Source: Chloroflexota bacterium
GTDB taxonomy: Bacteria; Cyanobacteriota; Vampirovibrionia; Obscuribacterales; Obscuribacteraceae
Length of the DNA: 26,943 nt
Assembly: GCA_005240105.1 (NCBI GenBank)
Contig: SBAT01000102.1
Span: 1 to 26,943 of the forward strand
Reading direction: 5' to 3'
The position numbers and the translations under genes were made by a program. The notes beneath the pieces are model-generated. The model was not told the origin of the DNA. It saw only the letters and a program-made list of their open reading frames with translations, and ran no database searches. Below are positions 24,787 to 26,943 of the stretch, piece by piece (the first letter of the stretch is position 1; each line of letters starts with the position of its first letter).

Positions 24787-24813
24787 TGACCATGGGCAAC
24801 GTTAAAGTCTGGT
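24787..24813. promoter_or_regulatory. Shared 27-nt intergenic element, copy 2
   Basis: TGACCATGGGC-AAC-GTTAAAGTCT-GGT, 23/27 identical to the element at 21407-21433. Here its TTAAAGTCT core also has an inverted partner, AGACTTTAA, at 24834-24842, a pair of half-sites about 33 bp apart. Lies between the GlsB-type operon and the kinase gene. Confidence 0.45.
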
Positions 24814-24892
24814 GAATGCTGTAAATGTTCACGAGACTTTAAACTTGCACTAGTAGAATTAAATTGAAACACTTTATATAGGTGTAGCAACT

Positions 24893-26659
24893 ATGGCTCT
24901 AGAAGAACCAAATAGTAGTTCTATGACGCCTATTTCCGATGAAGAATTAGTCGGGACGATTTTTGCTGATCGCTATGAGCTATTGAGCATAATCGGTAAA
25001 GGGGGCATGGGCAAGGTCTACAAGGCGCAGCACAAGCTCATGAGGCGAATAGTTGCCATAAAGGTTGTGCATCCGCATCTGGTCTCTAATGCCTACACGA
25101 TGGCCAGGTTTCAGCAAGAGGCCGAAGCGGCAAGTTGCTTGAACCATCCGAATATCGTTGCTGTCCACGATTTCGGTCTTCTCCCGAGGGCGTATTTGGT
25201 TATGGACTATCTGGATGGCATATGTCTTGCTGATCTACTGGAAAATGATGCTCACCTCAGCCTCGGTCGCAGCCTGAATATCTTTGTGCAGATTTGTGCT
25301 GCGCTTGTGCATGCGCACCAGTATGGTGTCGTTCACCGAGATTTGAAGCCCAGTAATATCATGTTAGTGACGGACGACGGAAAGAAAGATTTCGTAAAAA
25401 TCGTAGATTTCGGAATTGCTAAACTCATGCTGAAAGAAAATCCAGCCGACATAGGTCTTACATCCACTGGAGAAATTTTTGGCAGCCCACACTACATGAG
25501 TCCAGAACAATGTCGTGGAAAACCCATGGATGTTCGTTCGGACATTTATTCGCTTGGATGTATCATGTACCGAACATTGACCGGGCAACGACCAATTCCA
25601 GGACAAGATTTGCTGGAGTGCTTGTATAATCATGTGACTGTTCCACCAGGTCGCTTTCATGACATTTGTCCGGATTTTGAAATACCGGATTCTCTGGAAG
25701 TGATCGTTTTAAAGTGCATGGAGAAGGAACAAGAGAATCGTTTCCAATCAATGCTGGAGTTGAAAGACGCACTGGAGGCGGAGGTCATGGTTGTGCCGTC
25801 TGGGAACCAACAGGCAATGAGACCCAGGAAGCAAGGTGCAGCTTTGACTGGCACTGTCTCCGTCACCGAGGCTGGACGTGCTGCCTCTGCAGCCGAGGAT
25901 AGCCTTGCTGCTTCCGCTGCCGAAGCCGGACGCGCTGCCTCTGCAGCCGAGGATAGCCTTGCTGCTTCCGCTGCCGAATCGGGGCGTGCTGCCTCTGCTG
26001 CCGAAACCGGGCGTGCCGCCTCTGCTGCCGAGTCGGCTCGAGCTGCCACTGCCGCCGAAGTCGGACGTGCCGCTTCCGCTGCCGAAGCTGAGCGCGCTGC
26101 TTTCGTTGCTGAGGCTGGTAGAGCTGCTTCTGCTGCTGAGACTGGTCTTGCTGCCTTAGCTGCTGAGGCCGAACGTGCGGCATCTGCTGCTGAATCCGAA
26201 CGTGCGGCTAGCGCTACTGAGCCGGGACGAGAAGCGTCTGCTGCTGAGATTAGTTTTTCTGCTAGTGCCGCCGAGTTAGGACGCGCGGTAGCTGCTGTTG
26301 AGTCTGCCCGCGCAGCGTCTGCTGCTGAGTCTGCCCGCGCAGCTGCTGTTACCGAAGCGGTTCTTGTCGCTTCTGCGCACGAGGCCAGTCTTGCTGCTTC
26401 CGCTCGTGAAGCCAGTCTTGCTGCTTCTGCACGTGAGGCCAGTCTTGCTGCTTCTGCACATGAGGCTAGTCTTGCTGCTTCTGCCCATGAGGCAGTCCGT
26501 GCAGCTTCTGCTCGTGAGGCAGGTCTTGTTGCTTCTGCTCAAGAGGCCGGTCGTGCTGCCTCTGCTGCTGAGGCTGGTCGTGTTGCTTCTGCTCAAGAGG
26601 CTGATCGTGCCGCCTCTGCTGCTGAAGATAAGCGGGCTCTTTCTGATACTAACGATTGA
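24893..26659 (+). CDS. Hanks-type Ser/Thr protein kinase with Ala-rich nonapeptide rod
   Basis: A 588-aa protein. The kinase domain is at about 28-295: G-loop GKGGMG (35-40), K57 (VAIKVV), catalytic loop H148-R149-D150-x-K152-x2-N155, D172-F-G, and SPE205. All are intact, so it should be active. A short basic linker (about 300-321) leads to 28 uninterrupted nine-residue repeats (326-577), consensus E-(A/S)-x-(R/L)-A-A-S-A-(A/H/R), then a short acidic end. No membrane segment or known sensor domain is seen. The rod is probably a long helix, and the repeated Ser could be autophosphorylation sites (inference). ATG 24893 has no strong Shine-Dalgarno; the next Met (residue 11) is a possible alternative. 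Confidence 0.92.
   Translation: MALEEPNSSSMTPISDEELVGTIFADRYELLSIIGKGGMGKVYKAQHKLMRRIVAIKVVHPHLVSNAYTMARFQQEAEAASCLNHPNIVAVHDFGLLPRAYLVMDYLDGICLADLLENDAHLSLGRSLNIFVQICAALVHAHQYGVVHRDLKPSNIMLVTDDGKKDFVKIVDFGIAKLMLKENPADIGLTSTGEIFGSPHYMSPEQCRGKPMDVRSDIYSLGCIMYRTLTGQRPIPGQDLLECLYNHVTVPPGRFHDICPDFEIPDSLEVIVLKCMEKEQENRFQSMLELKDALEAEVMVVPSGNQQAMRPRKQGAALTGTVSVTEAGRAASAAEDSLAASAAEAGRAASAAEDSLAASAAESGRAASAAETGRAASAAESARAATAAEVGRAASAAEAERAAFVAEAGRAASAAETGLAALAAEAERAASAAESERAASATEPGREASAAEISFSASAAELGRAVAAVESARAASAAESARAAAVTEAVLVASAHEASLAASAREASLAASAREASLAASAHEASLAASAHEAVRAASAREAGLVASAQEAGRAASAAEAGRVASAQEADRAASAAEDKRALSDTND
25868..26623 (+). repeat. 28 tandem 27-bp coding repeats in the kinase gene
   Basis: Each unit encodes nine residues. 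An exact 54-nt double unit (EAGRAASAA-EDSLAASAA) is present twice at the start, and four consecutive EASLAASA(R/H) units sit near the end, showing recent tandem duplication inside an older array. Composition is GC-rich with few stops in other frames, which produces long spurious reading frames on both strands. Confidence 0.92.
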
Positions 26660-26675
26660 AGACAATAGTTGATAA

Positions 26676-26692
26676 GTTCACTCAGAGTTCAC
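26676..26692. promoter_or_regulatory. Direct repeat GTTCAC, 11-bp period
   Basis: GTTCAC at 26676-26681 and 26687-26692, one helical turn apart, about 55-70 nt upstream of the RlpA-like start. This spacing is typical of OmpR/PhoB-family regulator sites. Small motif, so chance is possible. Confidence 0.3.
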
Positions 26693-26746
26693 ATGATTTC
26701 GCAATACTGATAGTAGGAATATTGTGAAGTTATCTGGGTTGAAGAA

Positions 26747-26943
26747 ATGAAACATGAATTTGTCGCTATTGTTATGCTTGTCGGATCATTGTTGTGGATG
26801 ACTGTCTTGGCTCCGCCGATATCAGCGCAGTCGGGCACGCCCGGTCAATTCTCGGGGAATGCTTCTTGGTATGGAGTTCCGTTTCATGGAAGGAAAACGG
26901 CTTCCGGTGAGATTTTTAACATGAATAAGTTGACAGGGGCGCA
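26747..26943 (+). CDS. RlpA-like septal/cell-wall protein, 5' part only
   Basis: The reading frame opens at ATG 26747 and runs off the window edge after 65 codons. Signal peptide at 1-27 (likely ISA|Q), then SGNASWYGVPFHGRKTASG, followed by EIFNMNKLTGA. This is the start of the RlpA double-psi beta-barrel domain (consensus ASWYGxxFHGxxTAxGE). Family members bind or cleave denuded peptidoglycan glycan strands at the septum. The C-terminus (e.g. SPOR domain) is out of view. Shine-Dalgarno is weak (GGGTTGAAGAA). Confidence 0.85.
   Translation, partial: MKHEFVAIVMLVGSLLWMTVLAPPISAQSGTPGQFSGNASWYGVPFHGRKTASGEIFNMNKLTGA

Noticed and set aside
25657..26672. Several long reading frames on both strands across the kinase tail
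   Set aside because: They are shadows of the GC-rich 27-bp repeat, with low-complexity Leu/Gln/Arg translations, no ribosome sites and no family resemblance.

Overview
The window reads as an accessory-rich stretch of a Gram-negative-type bacterium of roughly average GC. Several proteins have a cyanobacterial flavour: an Rcp1-type response regulator, an aldehyde-deformylating-oxygenase (ADO) homologue and a cyanobacterial-style RelE-like toxin. These sit beside Hanks kinases, TPR proteins and many small secreted proteins, and no photosynthesis gene is seen. My inference, not a proof, is a non-photosynthetic relative of the Cyanobacteria (Vampirovibrionia/Melainabacteria, e.g. Obscuribacterales).

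Layout. (1) 1-3.5 kb, island-like: a toxin-antitoxin pair on the minus strand, a divergent Fic protein with the class II inhibitory motif, and a tyrosine recombinase that lacks an arm-binding domain. The TA/Fic intergenic region is packed with palindromes and iterons. (2) 3.5-4.5 kb: a small lipoprotein, a small secreted protein, and a 55-nt two-stem inverted repeat. (3) 4.5-14.25 kb: a giant cyclic beta-1,2-glucan synthase (GT84 + cyclization domain + GH94, 2883 aa), translationally coupled (ATGA) to a DHH-phosphoesterase-like protein of unknown role. (4) 14.5-16.5 kb: a coupled PAS histidine kinase and a response regulator that carries a C-terminal variant leucine-rich repeat (LRV) domain. 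(5) 16.6-17.4 kb: a small basic protein and an Asn/Arg-rich secreted protein, closed by a terminator.

(6) 17.5-20.9 kb: the most interesting part. An ADO homologue keeps all six expected di-iron ligands. It is followed by a diverged ADO-like protein that has lost most of them, then, with a 1-nt overlap, by an NAD(P)-binding fatty-acyl/thioester-reductase-like SDR. A membrane fatty-acid desaturase converges on this operon with overlapping stop codons. Together these could reduce an activated acyl chain to an aldehyde and turn it into a hydrocarbon or another product. The gene set differs from the canonical cyanobacterial AAR-ADO pair.

(7) 20.9-22.9 kb: a long intergenic region with a small ORF, an OmpR-type regulator whose phosphoacceptor Asp is Glu, and a TPR protein. 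(8) 23.0-24.7 kb: a minus-strand stress/envelope operon (GlsB/YmgE-type membrane protein, small periplasmic protein, alpha/beta hydrolase). (9) 24.9-26.9 kb: a Hanks-type Ser/Thr kinase ending in 28 tandem nine-residue Ala-rich repeats, then the 5' end of an RlpA-like gene cut by the window edge. A 27-nt imperfect repeat occurs in two distant intergenic regions, upstream of the OmpR-type regulator and upstream of the kinase, and may be a shared operator.
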